Shown piece by piece: positions 8,814-19,645 of a stretch of 64,000 nucleotides of DNA. Location: assembly GCF_041081105.1 (NCBI RefSeq), contig NZ_CP163528.1, positions 4,898,001 to 4,962,000 of the forward strand, in the 5' to 3' direction. The first letter of the stretch is position 1. Each line of letters begins with the position of its first letter. This DNA comes from Promicromonospora sp. Populi. GTDB taxonomy: Bacteria > Actinomycetota > Actinomycetes > Actinomycetales > Cellulomonadaceae. The notes under the pieces were generated by a model. The model had not been told where the DNA came from. It was given only the letters and a program-made list of their open reading frames with translations, and did not search any database. The position numbers were made by a program, and so were the translations under genes.

Positions 8814-11549
8814 CTAGCGGCGGGTCGAGAGCCAGGTTTCCGCGGCCGTCCAGTGCTCCTTCAGGAGGATGTACCGGTCGTCGTGCCACGGCTTGACCGG
8901 TCCGGCCCAGTGGATCAGCCCGGGCTCGGCGACGATCTCCTGCGTGGGCCACGCGTTCCACCGGGAGTCCAGGACGCGGTAGCGCGACCCGGCGTAGGCG
9001 TTCAGCACGTCCTGGTCGTTCAGCCCGTACCGCTCGGCGTACGGCACGTACTCGTGCGTGAACCCGTCGGCCCGCATGACCGCCAGGTCGAGCAGCAAGA
9101 TGCCCGCGTTGAAGCCCTGGTACCCGTAGCGGTGCCGCTGCGTCATGGCGCGCACCAGGTCCCGCGCGGCGCCGGGCTGGTGCCCCAGCAGCCGGGTGGA
9201 CCGGATCACGTTCCCGATGCCGTGCCGGTAGTTGTAGGAGATCGACGGCCGGGCCGCCAGCGGCGCCCCGCCAAGGTCCGTGTCGTACAGGTCGGCCAGG
9301 TCCACCACGGACAGCGCGTCCAGGTCGTGGTAGAGCACGCGGTCGAGGTGCGGCAGCAGCTCGGGCAGCAGCAGGCGGTCCATCGTGGCGACCGTGATGT
9401 GCTTGAGCATGCCGAGCACCGCCCCGTAGTCGATCCCGTCGCAGGCGTACCACTCGAACGTGACCTCCGGGAACAGCCCCGCGAGCCGCTCGTGGTCCGC
9501 GGGGCCGTGGTCGCGCGTGAGCGCCACCACCCGCACCGGGCGGTCGGTGTGCCGCACCACGCCGGCTACCACCACCTCCATCTGGGCGCGCAGGTTCCCG
9601 TCGAGCGCGACGGCGATGTTGAGCACGCCGCGCGCCGCGGCAGGCCCGGTGCGCGGCTCGGCGGCCCCCACCAGGACGCGCGTGGCGCGCACGCCGGCCA
9701 CGACGTCGGAGACATCGCAGCTGCCCGACGGCGCCGGCACCGGCGCGCTGTGCACCGCCCGCGCCCGCTCCACCTCGTCGGCCACCGTGGCGGCCCAGGT
9801 GGCGTAGACCTCGTCGCGGGAGGCCCCGGCGAGGATCTTGGCCATCGCGGGCGCCACGACGGCGCGGATCCGGTGCTGCATGGCGCGCCGGTCCGCCTCG
9901 TCGGCGTCGAGCAGGCCGGAGAACCGGATGTCGGCGTCGTTCCGGGGGCGGAAGTCGACGTTGGCGCCGATGGCCCATGAGGGCAGGAAAGCGTGCAGGC
10001 GCGACGTGACCACCCGGGCGAACCGGGACCGGTAGGCGTCGAGCAGCTCGACCGCGGTGTGCAGGTTCTGGCCCAGGCTGTGCCGGCGTACGGAGGGGTG
10101 CAGGTGGGTGACCAGCTCGCCGCGGGTGTCGTGCTCGGGGACCGGCGTGTCCACGTACACGGCCGGAGCCCCGGTCGGCGGGGACGCGAAGTCCGCAGGG
10201 AAGACCGTGTCGATAGTGGTGGTGAGGCAGCCGCTGAAGAACGCCGGGACACCCGCGTTGAGCAGCAGGTGCACGGTGGTCCAGTCGCGGCACCCGATGG
10301 GGCCGTGCGCCCGGAGGTAGTCCACCGCAGTCGGCGTCAGGATGGCGTGCTTGTTGACGTGGAACGAGACGAACAGCGGCAGCAGGTTCTTGTGGAACGG
10401 GAAGTCGAACCGCAGGTCGAACTGGCTGTGCATGTACCAGCCGAACGCGAGCATCCACGTGTTCTCGGGCACGGCGTCCAGGCGCGACATGTCGCGCTGC
10501 ACGAGCGTCAGGTTCACGTCGGCGCCCGGCCCGGGCACCACGTGCTCGGGCCGCACCCGGCCGGCGAGGAACCGCACGGGCTCGGTGACGGCGTCGTCGC
10601 CGTGCAGGCGCAGGCCCTCGTGGCGCAGCAGGTGGCCCAGGCTCGCGATGGTCTGCACCGTGTCGCCGATGTTGCTGGACGACACGTTCTCGTCCGGCGC
10701 CTTGTAGTCGATCACGGCGAACGACACGTGCCCCGTCGGCACGTGCGCGGGTGCGGCGGGTCGCAGCGCCTTGTCGATCCAGGGGGCCAGGTGGTCGATC
10801 GATGCCCGGACCTCTTCGGTCAGGCCGGTGTCGTGCCGCGCGGCGTCGAGCGCCTCGGCCGCCGACTCGGGCTCGTCGGCGATGAACAGGAGCTTCGCGA
10901 GCTCGAGCAGCACCGCGGCGTCGGGAACGAACCCGTGCCGAACCCACGTGGCAGCCGTGCGGGTGACACCAGGGTCGGCCATGGCGATGCCCGCCCGGAG
11001 GTACTCGGCGGGGGCGAGGCGGGCGGCGTCGTCGGGCCCGAGCTGCCGCAGCAGGTCCCACGCGAGCTCACGCAGGCCCACGCGCTGCGCGATCAGGGCG
11101 GCTCCCGCGACCCCGGCGCGGCGCGTCTCGGGATGCGCCATCAGCGAGTGGCACAGCGACCGCCACTGTGCGGTGTCGAGGGTGCGCGCGGCGCGGACGG
11201 ACGTGGTGACCGCCTCGTCGATGGGGAGGCCGCGGCGGAGGGCGGCGGTGAGCACGGCGTCGCTGGAGAGCGGCTCGGGTCGTTCCTGGAACGGGCGGTC
11301 CGCGGCGCGGTCCGGAGCGGACCACACCTGACGCGGCTGACGGTTCGCTTCCTTGGCGGACGCCCAGGTCTCCTGGTCGGGCGTCGGCAGGGGTCTCGCG
11401 TCGGGTACCGGCGCGGGCCGGTCGGAGTGCGGGTTGTGGAGGGGATCCGCGGCGGCGGTGAGCAGCGCCTCGGCGATCATCTCGTCAGCAGTCGGGACCG
11501 GGTGCGCAGTCTCACCGGACGCGGCGAGACGGCGGCTTGCAGGGGACAT
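8814..11549 (-). CDS. Polysaccharide pyruvyl transferase-like / GT8 glycosyltransferase fusion
   Basis: A 911-aa three-part protein. Residues 1-90 are Pro/Ala-rich and about 95-265 are helical, repeat-like and unassigned. About 275-530 resembles polysaccharide pyruvyl transferases: NIGDTVQT, IGCRDWTT (418-425), FSGCLTTT (438-445) and SRLHAF (516-521). About 640-911 is a GT8 family glycosyltransferase: NIAVALDG at the start, the metal-binding D-x-D variant HDLDA at 741-745, GFNAGILLLDL, LNDQDV, and the terminal HWAGPVKPWHD that matches the GT8 H-x-x-G-x-x-K-P-W motif. The ATG at 11549 has AAGGAG upstream. It is transcribed toward deoC and sits alone, about 3 kb outside the main glycan locus. 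Cytoplasmic; acceptor unknown. Confidence 0.82.
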   Translation of the reverse strand: MSPASRRLAASGETAHPVPTADEMIAEALLTAAADPLHNPHSDRPAPVPDARPLPTPDQETWASAKEANRQPRQVWSAPDRAADRPFQERPEPLSSDAVLTAALRRGLPIDEAVTTSVRAARTLDTAQWRSLCHSLMAHPETRRAGVAGAALIAQRVGLRELAWDLLRQLGPDDAARLAPAEYLRAGIAMADPGVTRTAATWVRHGFVPDAAVLLELAKLLFIADEPESAAEALDAARHDTGLTEEVRASIDHLAPWIDKALRPAAPAHVPTGHVSFAVIDYKAPDENVSSSNIGDTVQTIASLGHLLRHEGLRLHGDDAVTEPVRFLAGRVRPEHVVPGPGADVNLTLVQRDMSRLDAVPENTWMLAFGWYMHSQFDLRFDFPFHKNLLPLFVSFHVNKHAILTPTAVDYLRAHGPIGCRDWTTVHLLLNAGVPAFFSGCLTTTIDTVFPADFASPPTGAPAVYVDTPVPEHDTRGELVTHLHPSVRRHSLGQNLHTAVELLDAYRSRFARVVTSRLHAFLPSWAIGANVDFRPRNDADIRFSGLLDADEADRRAMQHRIRAVVAPAMAKILAGASRDEVYATWAATVADEVERARAVHSAPVPAPSGSCDVSDVVAGVRATRVLVGAAEPRTGPAAARGVLNIAVALDGNLRAQMEVVVAGVVRHTDRPVRVVALTRDHGPADHERLAGLFPEVTFEWYACDGIDYGAVLGMLKHITVATMDRLLLPELLPHLDRVLYHDLDALSVVDLADLYDTDLGGAPLAARPSISYNYRHGIGNVIRSTRLLGHQPGAARDLVRAMTQRHRYGYQGFNAGILLLDLAVMRADGFTHEYVPYAERYGLNDQDVLNAYAGSRYRVLDSRWNAWPTQEIVAEPGLIHWAGPVKPWHDDRYILLKEHWTAAETWLSTRR

Positions 11550-11632
11550 GAAGGCTCCTTGTGGGGTCGACGGTGGCCAGAGCGTAGTGCCCCTGGGTTA
11601 CGCCCCGACGACGTCTCGGTAGGCTCCCGGAC

Positions 11633-12262
11633 ATGTCTGCGCAACAACCTGCTGACCAGGACTTTTCGCCGGTGCTGCCCACCGAGCCGGGCACGCTCGT
11701 CGGCAGCCGGATGAGCAAGTGGGACGGCACCCCGCACTGGCGGTTCGACGCCGTCTATCTAGGCACGGACGAGCACGGCGTGTGGCTCGGCTACCGGCCC
11801 GGCACGCACTTCAGCAGGCCGGGTCGCGAGTACCGCACGAAGAGTCCCGGGCTCCTGGTCTTCGGCGATGTCGGCTGGGTCGCCGACATCTACCGGGACC
11901 ACCCGCGGGGTGCCCGCCTGTACATCGACCTCACCACGGTTCCGCAGTGGCGTGCAATGCCCGACGCCGGGACGCCCGACGCCGGCCCCGTGTTCGAGGT
12001 GACGGCCGTCGACATGGACCTCGACGTGCTGGCCTACGAGCCGGGCACCGAGCGGGCCAGGACCCGGGGCGAGTCGTTCATCGACGACGAGGACGAGTTC
12101 GCGGAGCACACCGCGCGGTACGGCTACCCGCCCGACGTCGTCGCACGCGTCCGTGCGGATGCCGACGCCCTGCTCGCCGCGGTGCGCGCCGGCGAGCCGC
12201 CCTACGACGACACGACGGCGAAGCACTGGTTCGCGGTGCTCGACGATCTAGCAATTTCGTGA
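11633..12262 (+). CDS. DUF402 domain-containing protein
   Basis: A 209-aa protein with the DUF402 (FomD-like) pattern: YIDLTTVPQW near 100, then VTAVDMDLDVLAYEPG, DDEDEFAEHTARYGYP near 143-158 and a helical C-terminus. FomD-type members hydrolyse nucleotide diphosphates or CMP-conjugates using divalent metal held by the acidic residues; substrate here is unknown. It is divergent from the GT8 fusion with 83 nt between them. It ends just before the lower-GC toxin-antitoxin island, with no shared operon. Confidence 0.8.
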   Translation: MSAQQPADQDFSPVLPTEPGTLVGSRMSKWDGTPHWRFDAVYLGTDEHGVWLGYRPGTHFSRPGREYRTKSPGLLVFGDVGWVADIYRDHPRGARLYIDLTTVPQWRAMPDAGTPDAGPVFEVTAVDMDLDVLAYEPGTERARTRGESFIDDEDEFAEHTARYGYPPDVVARVRADADALLAAVRAGEPPYDDTTAKHWFAVLDDLAIS

Positions 12263-12296
12263 CTGAGGTTCATCGCCGCGCAGCAGAGTTTCCCAC

Positions 12297-13352
12297 TCAG
12301 CCTTCAAATTCAAAGTGCACCTTGAGGTCGTGACCCCATGCGTAGTCGTCGGTGAGTCGTTGGGCGCGGGCAAGAACAATGCCCGGTGAAACACCCAGTT
12401 GTTCGGCGAGCTTCTTGATTGCTCCTTTATTGCGCCCACGCGGCAACAAATCTTCGTACTCAGTCGGTATCAACGATTCAGCCGCAAACGTATCGGCCTC
12501 TCTCTCGAGCACGTCTCTCTCGACCGCGAGGTATAGGCCGTTGTGCGGATGTAGCAGGACGTGACCCAGTTCATGGAACAGCGTGAACCAGAGTTGATCG
12601 TCTGTCTTTCCGCGCAGAGAGAGTTGAACGAGTGGTCGGCTGTGTATCCAGCGCGTCGCCCCAAACACGCCCAGTCCTGGAATGGGTGGGACGATCACAA
12701 ATGCGACTCCGGCGCGGCTTAGAATATCGCGCGCTCTCGAGATGTAAGTGTTTGGGTCTTCTCGCGTCAGGGCTCGCAGGTAAGGGATGGCGCTCCTGAG
12801 TTCTTCGTGATTATGGGGCGGGAGCTCCAGGATCTCAACCCGCTGCTCACCGATCGCTAGCCAGGTCGACAGTGACTCCGGGCAGGCGCTCCTGACTGCG
12901 ACCTTTCGGTATGCGACGGCTCCAGAGGACCATGTCGAATACCAGGCATCAAGATCGGCAACACCGAAGAAGGTAGAAAGTTGGCGGACAAGCTCTGCTT
13001 TGTCATGTGCCGTAGCGGTGATAAGGCCCCATTTTCGCAAGTAAGCGAGTGGAAACTTCGTAGCCCGCTCGTATTGTGCGCGTAGAACCGACTCGGCGTT
13101 TAGTCGTGCTCGATCTTCTTGGTAGAGGGCCTCGATCTGGTTCCACCGACGTGCGGGCACACCTGTGACACTCTCAAGGCCTAGTGCGCTGTCGTGAGAG
13201 AGTCCTACCTTACCGCTCAGTAGCTCGCTCACGTGCTTCCGAGACACCCCAAGCCGCCTGGAAAGTTCCGCAGCACTCATGTCATTATCCTCGAGCCATT
13301 CGGCGATGAATTCGCCCGTGGCAACTGCATAGTCGCGCTGCATCGTCATCAT
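12297..13352 (-). CDS. HigA-like HTH antitoxin fused to ImmA/IrrE metallopeptidase domain
   Basis: A 351-aa protein. Residues about 11-68 form an XRE/HigA-type helix-turn-helix (MSAAELSRRLGVSRKHVSEL). The C-terminal half is a COG2856/ImmA-IrrE zinc protease-like domain with HELGH at 260-264 and the third ligand Glu284 in EREAD. The ATG at 13352 has GGGGAGTGG just upstream. It lies 9 nt after the HigB-like toxin stop, in the usual toxin-first order of higBA. The HTH would bind the operator upstream of the toxin. The protease domain could cleave its own partner or a repressor, as ImmA does, but that is inference. Base composition is clearly less GC-rich than the flanking genes, suggesting transfer. 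Confidence 0.85.
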   Translation of the reverse strand: MMTMQRDYAVATGEFIAEWLEDNDMSAAELSRRLGVSRKHVSELLSGKVGLSHDSALGLESVTGVPARRWNQIEALYQEDRARLNAESVLRAQYERATKFPLAYLRKWGLITATAHDKAELVRQLSTFFGVADLDAWYSTWSSGAVAYRKVAVRSACPESLSTWLAIGEQRVEILELPPHNHEELRSAIPYLRALTREDPNTYISRARDILSRAGVAFVIVPPIPGLGVFGATRWIHSRPLVQLSLRGKTDDQLWFTLFHELGHVLLHPHNGLYLAVERDVLEREADTFAAESLIPTEYEDLLPRGRNKGAIKKLAEQLGVSPGIVLARAQRLTDDYAWGHDLKVHFEFEG

Positions 13353-13361
13353 CCACTCCCC

Positions 13362-13655
13362 TCAGTGGTAGTCCTCAACGTCGACGACCATGGCCGACTC
13401 TGCGTCATGCGTGGCAGCGCTGACGATCAGGCGGTAGTTCCGGTTGAGTCTTGCGGACCACTTTGATCGGTCGCTCACAAGCTGCTCCCATCGTCCTGGG
13501 CCATCAAGGACCTCGGACATGACACTCGCTGTTTCCAATTCGACGAGCCGCATGCCGATCTTCGTTGCCAGCTCGCGGCCGTACGCGCGCACGAGTGCCT
13601 GCTCAGACTTGAAGAGCTTCTCGAGCCGCCTGTTCGGATACTGCACGTCGACCAT
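13362..13655 (-). CDS. RelE/HigB-type toxin (plasmid maintenance killer family)
   Basis: A 97-aa protein of the RelE/ParE superfamily, HigB type. It has the basic N-terminal segment RRLEKLFKSEQAL, a central RWEQL-SDRSKWSARL stretch, and RLIV with the final VVDVEDYH. HigB toxins cleave ribosome-bound mRNA. Length is normal for the family. The ATG at 13655 lies 4 nt from an inverted repeat whose inner edge overlaps the ribosome site. The antitoxin follows by 9 nt. Composition matches the antitoxin rather than the surrounding genome. Confidence 0.85.
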   Translation of the reverse strand: MVDVQYPNRRLEKLFKSEQALVRAYGRELATKIGMRLVELETASVMSEVLDGPGRWEQLVSDRSKWSARLNRNYRLIVSAATHDAESAMVVDVEDYH

Positions 13656-13659
13656 GGTT

Positions 13660-13676
13660 GTTACCTTAAGGGTAAC
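13660..13676. promoter_or_regulatory. Inverted repeat GTTACC-N5-GGTAAC, probable autoregulatory operator of the toxin-antitoxin pair
   Basis: The 17-nt sequence GTTACCTTAAGGGTAAC has perfect 6-bp arms separated by TTAAG. It lies immediately upstream of the toxin ATG and covers its ribosome site. HigA antitoxins repress their own promoters from palindromes in this position, so the assignment rests on symmetry and location. Confidence 0.6.
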
Positions 13677-13772
13677 AGTCAGTCGCGCAACCGGAGCCTG
13701 GCAGTGTTCGATGCCAGTTACAATCCCGTCACAGTTGCAACCATGCAGTGAGCCAGGCTGCGACGATCTGAA

Positions 13773-13789
13773 TCCACCTAAGTGGTGGA
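13773..13789. terminator. Short hairpin, weak candidate terminator for the siderophore-interacting protein gene
   Basis: Arms TCCACC and GGTGGA (6 bp) enclose a 5-nt loop, about 150 nt downstream of the leftward siderophore-interacting protein gene. There is no T-run on either side, so this is only a candidate. Confidence 0.25.
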
Positions 13790-13939
13790 GCGCCGCCTGA
13801 ACGTGTCATGTTGCGGCAAGCGGCTGTGCTGTCGGTTCCGGGAATCGGGCGCGCGCCTGTCGGCGCGTCTTGGATGTGATGCCAGCAGCGAGGCGGTCTT
13901 CTAACCGTTGCGCGTGCCGGCGCCGCAGGTGTAACGAGC

Positions 13940-14740
13940 TCAGTGCGCGCTGAGGACCAGGTCGTCCTGCTCCACCGCGGCACGCCAGTCGGCCTTCTCG
14001 GCACGCCAGCGCTCGTCGTCGCGGCCGAGCCGCCAGTAGCCCGACGCCGACAGCAGGTCGCGCGGCACACCGAGCGTCCCGCGCGCCCAGCGGCGCAGGT
14101 CCCGGACGCAGCCCGCCTCGCCGTGCAGGAAGGTGTGCGGCACGCCGTCGGGCAGCTCCGCGGCCTGTACGACGTCGGCCACGCTCGCCCCGGTGGACCG
14201 GTGCACCCACGTGAGGTGGAGGTCCGCGGCGCTGTTGATCGGCTGCTCCTCCGACGCGTCGGCGACCTCGATGAAGACGTGGGCCACTGCGCCGTCGGGC
14301 AGGGCCTCGCACGCCGCCGCGATGGCCGGCAGGGCGGACTCGTCGCCGGCCATGAGGTGCCAGGGGGCGTCGTCGGACGGGGCGTAGTCGCCGCCCGGGC
14401 CCACGAAGGAGACCTCTTCGCCCGGCTGGACCCGCTTGGCCCAGGGGCCGCCGTAACCCTCGTCGCCGTGCGTGACGATGTCGATGTCCCAGCTCGTCTC
14501 GGCGACGTTCCGGATCGTGTAGGTGCGGAGCACCGGGCGGCCCTCGGGCTCGGGGGACTCGGCCATGACGAGCTTGATGTAACGGTCCGTCTGCGGCGTG
14601 GGGTCGACGTCGGCCAGCGACTCGCCGCCGATCGTCACCCGGATCATGTGCGGCGTCAGGTTCCGGACCGCGGTCACGGTAGCCGTCGTGCGGACCCCCT
14701 TGCGGGGCTTTCCAGTGGGTGCGTTCGTGGTCTGCGACAT
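13940..14740 (-). CDS. Siderophore-interacting protein (FAD-dependent ferric reductase, ViuB/SIP family)
   Basis: A 266-aa flavoprotein predicted to release iron from ferric siderophores in the cytoplasm by NAD(P)H-dependent reduction. RTYTIR at 72-77 is the FAD-binding motif. DIDIVTHGDEGYGGPWA, FVGPGGDYAP and AGDESALPAIAAA follow, and SGYWRLGR near residue 232 is the conserved C-terminal NAD(P)H-binding segment. Length fits the family. The start codon is 2 nt from an iron box, so expression is probably repressed by iron through DtxR/IdeR. No siderophore transport gene is adjacent, so it appears as a lone iron-assimilation gene next to the glycan locus. Confidence 0.92.
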   Translation of the reverse strand: MSQTTNAPTGKPRKGVRTTATVTAVRNLTPHMIRVTIGGESLADVDPTPQTDRYIKLVMAESPEPEGRPVLRTYTIRNVAETSWDIDIVTHGDEGYGGPWAKRVQPGEEVSFVGPGGDYAPSDDAPWHLMAGDESALPAIAAACEALPDGAVAHVFIEVADASEEQPINSAADLHLTWVHRSTGASVADVVQAAELPDGVPHTFLHGEAGCVRDLRRWARGTLGVPRDLLSASGYWRLGRDDERWRAEKADWRAAVEQDDLVLSAH

Positions 14741-14742
14741 GG

Positions 14743-14761
14743 TGAGGTAAGCCTAACCTCC
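14743..14761. promoter_or_regulatory. DtxR/IdeR-type iron box
   Basis: TGAGGTAAGCCTAACCTCC matches the 19-bp DtxR/IdeR consensus TTAGGTTAGCCTAACCTAA at 15 of 19 positions, including the central AGCCTAACCT. It ends 2 nt from the start codon of the siderophore-interacting protein gene, whose function fits iron repression. Confidence 0.85.
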
Positions 14762-14803
14762 GGGGCCGCGGGGTGCCGGTGTGGTGTGCGTCACGGTTGC
14801 TGA

Positions 14804-17101
<2,298 letters not shown>

Positions 17102-17102
17102 G

Positions 17103-17717
17103 TCAGCGTCTGGTCGCTAGGTAGGCGGTAACTGCTTCCATGGTTGGGAGCAGGCCTTGTAGCTGGGCCTCGGCGAGGGTGGGGGCGGCCTCGTCCTTCT
17201 CTGACAGGAGCGGGGTCAGGGGCGCGCCGTCGCGGGCGGTGGTTGGCCACTCGATGGCCAGGGCCGGGTCGAGGGGGTGGATGCCGTGCTCGCGGCCCGG
17301 GGCGTAGCCCGTGGAGCAGAGGTACAGGACGGTGGAGCCGTCCTCCAGGGACATGAACGCGTGGCCCAGGCCCTCGGGCAGGTAGATGGCGCGGCGGTCG
17401 ACGTCGTCCAGGAGGACGGCGTCCCACGTGCCGAAGGTGGGTGAGCCCACGCGGATGTCGACGACCACGTCCAGTACTGCACCCTTGGCGCACATCACGT
17501 ACTTGGCTTGGCTGGGCGGGACGTCCGCGAAGTGGATGCCGCGCAGCACCCCGGCGGCGGAGACCGAGGTGTTGACCTGCGCCAGGTCGAACGAGTGCCC
17601 GACGGCGTCAGCGAACGGGCCTGCCTTGAAGGCCTCCAGGAAGAGGCCGCGGGGGTCGCCGAACTGGCGGGGGGTGATCTCGAACGCGCCGGGCACGGCC
17701 AGCTCGCGGTACTCCAT
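17103..17717 (-). CDS. rmlC: dTDP-4-dehydrorhamnose 3,5-epimerase
   Basis: A 204-aa cupin-fold epimerase, third enzyme of dTDP-rhamnose synthesis. RGIHFADVPPSQAKYV at 59-74 contains the catalytic His62 and Lys72. Tyr132 in TVLYLCST and GLGHAF at 116-121 are the other conserved positions. The ATG at 17717 has AAGGAG upstream; the longer frame has no conserved N-terminus. It is convergent with rmlB and divergent from rmlD, with 54 nt in which both promoters must lie. Confidence 0.93.
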   Translation of the reverse strand: MEYRELAVPGAFEITPRQFGDPRGLFLEAFKAGPFADAVGHSFDLAQVNTSVSAAGVLRGIHFADVPPSQAKYVMCAKGAVLDVVVDIRVGSPTFGTWDAVLLDDVDRRAIYLPEGLGHAFMSLEDGSTVLYLCSTGYAPGREHGIHPLDPALAIEWPTTARDGAPLTPLLSEKDEAAPTLAEAQLQGLLPTMEAVTAYLATRR

Positions 17718-17771
17718 GAAGCTCCTTGCGTGGTTCGTCGACGGCCCGCAGACCCTGGCTAGGATCCTAGG

Positions 17772-18644
17772 GTGACCAGCGGACTCAGCACGAAGCAGCG
17801 GTGGGTGGTTCTCGGCGCTGCCGGGATGCTCGGCCAGGACATGGTGGCCGTCGCGGCGGCCGCGGGGCACGAGGTGACCGGGCTGCGCCGCGCCGACGTC
17901 GACATCACCGACGCCTCAGCGGTGCTCGACGCGGTCGCAGGCTACGACGTCGTCGTCAACTGTGCGGGCTGGACCGCCGTCGACGACGCCGAGACCCACG
18001 AGGCCGATGCCTTCGCGATCAACGCGACGGGTGCCGCAAACGTGGCCCGCGCCGCGGCGGCGTCGGGCGCACGGCTGGTCCACGTGTCCACGGACTATGT
18101 GTTCGACGGCGGTGCGACCCAGCCCTATGCGGAGGACGCGCCGGTGCGGCCGCGCTCCGCCTACGGGCGGACCAAGGTCGCCGGTGAGTGGGCCGTCCGG
18201 GCCCACGCGCCGGACGCGATAGTGGTCCGCACCGCCTGGCTGTACGGCGCGGGCGGGAAGTGCTTCCCGAAGACCATCGCCCGCGTCGCGGGGGAGCGGG
18301 ACCGCCTCAGCGTCGTCGACGACCAGACGGGCCAGCCCACCTGGACCGCGGACCTGGCGGACCTGATCGAACGACTCGTGACGGCCCATGCTCCGGGCGA
18401 GATCTACCACGGGACGTCCTCCGGCCAGGTGACCTGGTGCGGCTTCGCCCGCGAGGTGGTGGCAGCAGCCGGGCTGACGACGCCGGTAGACCCGACGACG
18501 AGCGCCGCGTACCAGCTTCCGGCCCCGCGGCCGGCTTACTCCGTGCTGGGCCACGACCGGTTGCGCAAGGTGGGCGTCGAGCCGATCGGCGACTGGGCCG
18601 ACCGCTGGAAGGCGGCGGCACCGACGGTGCGGGGAGTGTCGTAG
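17772..18644 (+). CDS. rmlD: dTDP-4-dehydrorhamnose reductase
   Basis: A 290-aa NAD(P)H-dependent reductase, last step to dTDP-L-rhamnose. The nucleotide-binding loop GAAGMLGQD is at 15-23, STDYVFDG near 106-113, and Tyr131/Lys135 form YGRTK. RTAWLYG and a C-terminal RPAYSVLGHDRL match the family. The GTG start is the only reasonable one near the conserved N-terminus. It converges on rmlA with only 11 nt between the stops. Confidence 0.93.
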   Translation: MTSGLSTKQRWVVLGAAGMLGQDMVAVAAAAGHEVTGLRRADVDITDASAVLDAVAGYDVVVNCAGWTAVDDAETHEADAFAINATGAANVARAAAASGARLVHVSTDYVFDGGATQPYAEDAPVRPRSAYGRTKVAGEWAVRAHAPDAIVVRTAWLYGAGGKCFPKTIARVAGERDRLSVVDDQTGQPTWTADLADLIERLVTAHAPGEIYHGTSSGQVTWCGFAREVVAAAGLTTPVDPTTSAAYQLPAPRPAYSVLGHDRLRKVGVEPIGDWADRWKAAAPTVRGVS

Positions 18645-18655
18645 GGCCGCCGTCG

Positions 18656-19519
18656 CTACTCGTCCAGGAGGCTCAGCAGGTAGGTGCCGTAGCCGGACTT
18701 CGTGAGCTTCTCCGCGCGGTCCCGCAGGCCGTCGTCGGACAGGAAGCCGCGACGCCAGGCGACCTCCTCCGGGGCGCCGATCTTCATGCCCTGCCGGCGC
18801 TCGATGGTGCGCACGTAGTCGGAGGCCTCGAGCAGCGAGTCGAAGGTTCCGGTGTCGAGCCATGCGGTGCCGCGGGGGAGCACCTCGACCTTGAGCCGCC
18901 CCTGCTGCAGGTACTCGGCGTTGACGTCGGTGATCTCGTACTCGCCGCGTGCCGAGGGCTTGAGCTCGTCGGCGATGGCGACGACTGAGTTGTCGTAGAA
19001 GTACAGCCCGGGTACGGCGAAGTTCGACCGGGGCCGCGCGGGCTTTTCCTCCAGCGACAGGACCGTGCCGTGCTCGTCGAACTCGACCACGCCGTACGCG
19101 GTCGGGTCGGCGACGCGGTAGGCGAAGATCGCGCCCCCGTCGAGGCCTGCGAACCGGGTCAGCTGCGTGCCCAGGCCGGGGCCGTAGAAGATGTTGTCGC
19201 CCAGCACGAGGGCCACGGAGTCGTCGCCGATGAACTCGGCGCCGAGCACAAACGCCTGGGCGAGGCCGTCCGGGGACGGCTGTGTTGTGTAGCTGATCGA
19301 TATGCCGAACTGGCTGCCGTCGCCCAGCAACCGCTGGAACTGCTCGGCGTCGTGCGGTGTAGTGATGACCAGGACGTCCCGGATCCCGGCCAGGATCAGC
19401 GTCGAGAGCGGGTAGTAGATCATCGGCTTGTCGTAGACCGGGACAAGCTGCTTGCTGATGCCCTGGGTGATCGGGTGCAGGCGGGTGCCGGAGCCGCCGG
19501 CCAGAATGATTCCGCGCAT
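18656..19519 (-). CDS. rmlA: Glucose-1-phosphate thymidylyltransferase
   Basis: A 287-aa nucleotidyltransferase that joins dTTP and glucose 1-phosphate, first step to dTDP-rhamnose. The signature [13 protein letters not shown] is at 6-18, followed by [25 protein letters not shown] and [10 protein letters not shown] near the end. The ATG at 19519 gives the standard N-terminus MRGIILAGG, although no strong ribosome site is seen. The gene is divergent from the first LCP gene across 126 nt. Confidence 0.94.
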   Translation of the reverse strand: MRGIILAGGSGTRLHPITQGISKQLVPVYDKPMIYYPLSTLILAGIRDVLVITTPHDAEQFQRLLGDGSQFGISISYTTQPSPDGLAQAFVLGAEFIGDDSVALVLGDNIFYGPGLGTQLTRFAGLDGGAIFAYRVADPTAYGVVEFDEHGTVLSLEEKPARPRSNFAVPGLYFYDNSVVAIADELKPSARGEYEITDVNAEYLQQGRLKVEVLPRGTAWLDTGTFDSLLEASDYVRTIERRQGMKIGAPEEVAWRRGFLSDDGLRDRAEKLTKSGYGTYLLSLLDE

Positions 19520-19575
19520 GGGCCGGATCGTCTCACGGTCGAGCGGCGCCCGACATGGCAGAGCAACGGGTGGAT

Positions 19576-19604
19576 CGGGCGAACAATGGGGTGAACTTCG
19601 CCCG
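19576..19604. promoter_or_regulatory. Inverted repeat between rmlA and the first LCP gene
   Basis: Arms CGGGCGAA (19576-19583) and TTCGCCCG (19597-19604) are perfect 8-bp reverse complements around a 13-nt spacer, in the intergenic region between divergent genes. Operator or hairpin function is a guess from position and symmetry. Confidence 0.35.
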
Positions 19605-19645
19605 AAAGTAGTGCTTCGGGAGCATCCCGGCTGTACCCAATACCT

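Larger units (their letters stand above)
13656..13939. other. 284-nt intergenic region between the toxin gene and the siderophore-interacting protein gene
   Basis: Besides the operator at 13660-13676 it holds two short hairpins: CTGGCA/TGCCAG arms at 13698-13703 and 13712-13717, and TCCACC/GGTGGA arms at 13773-13778 and 13784-13789. I find no tRNA, no clear integrase attachment repeat and no convincing coding sequence. It marks the edge of the lower-GC island. Confidence 0.5.

Noticed and set aside
13698..13717. Hairpin with TTCGA in its loop, considered as a tRNA T-arm remnant or integration site
   Set aside because: The stem is 6 bp with an 8-nt loop and no acceptor or anticodon arm follows. 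No matching direct repeat was found on the other side of the toxin-antitoxin island.
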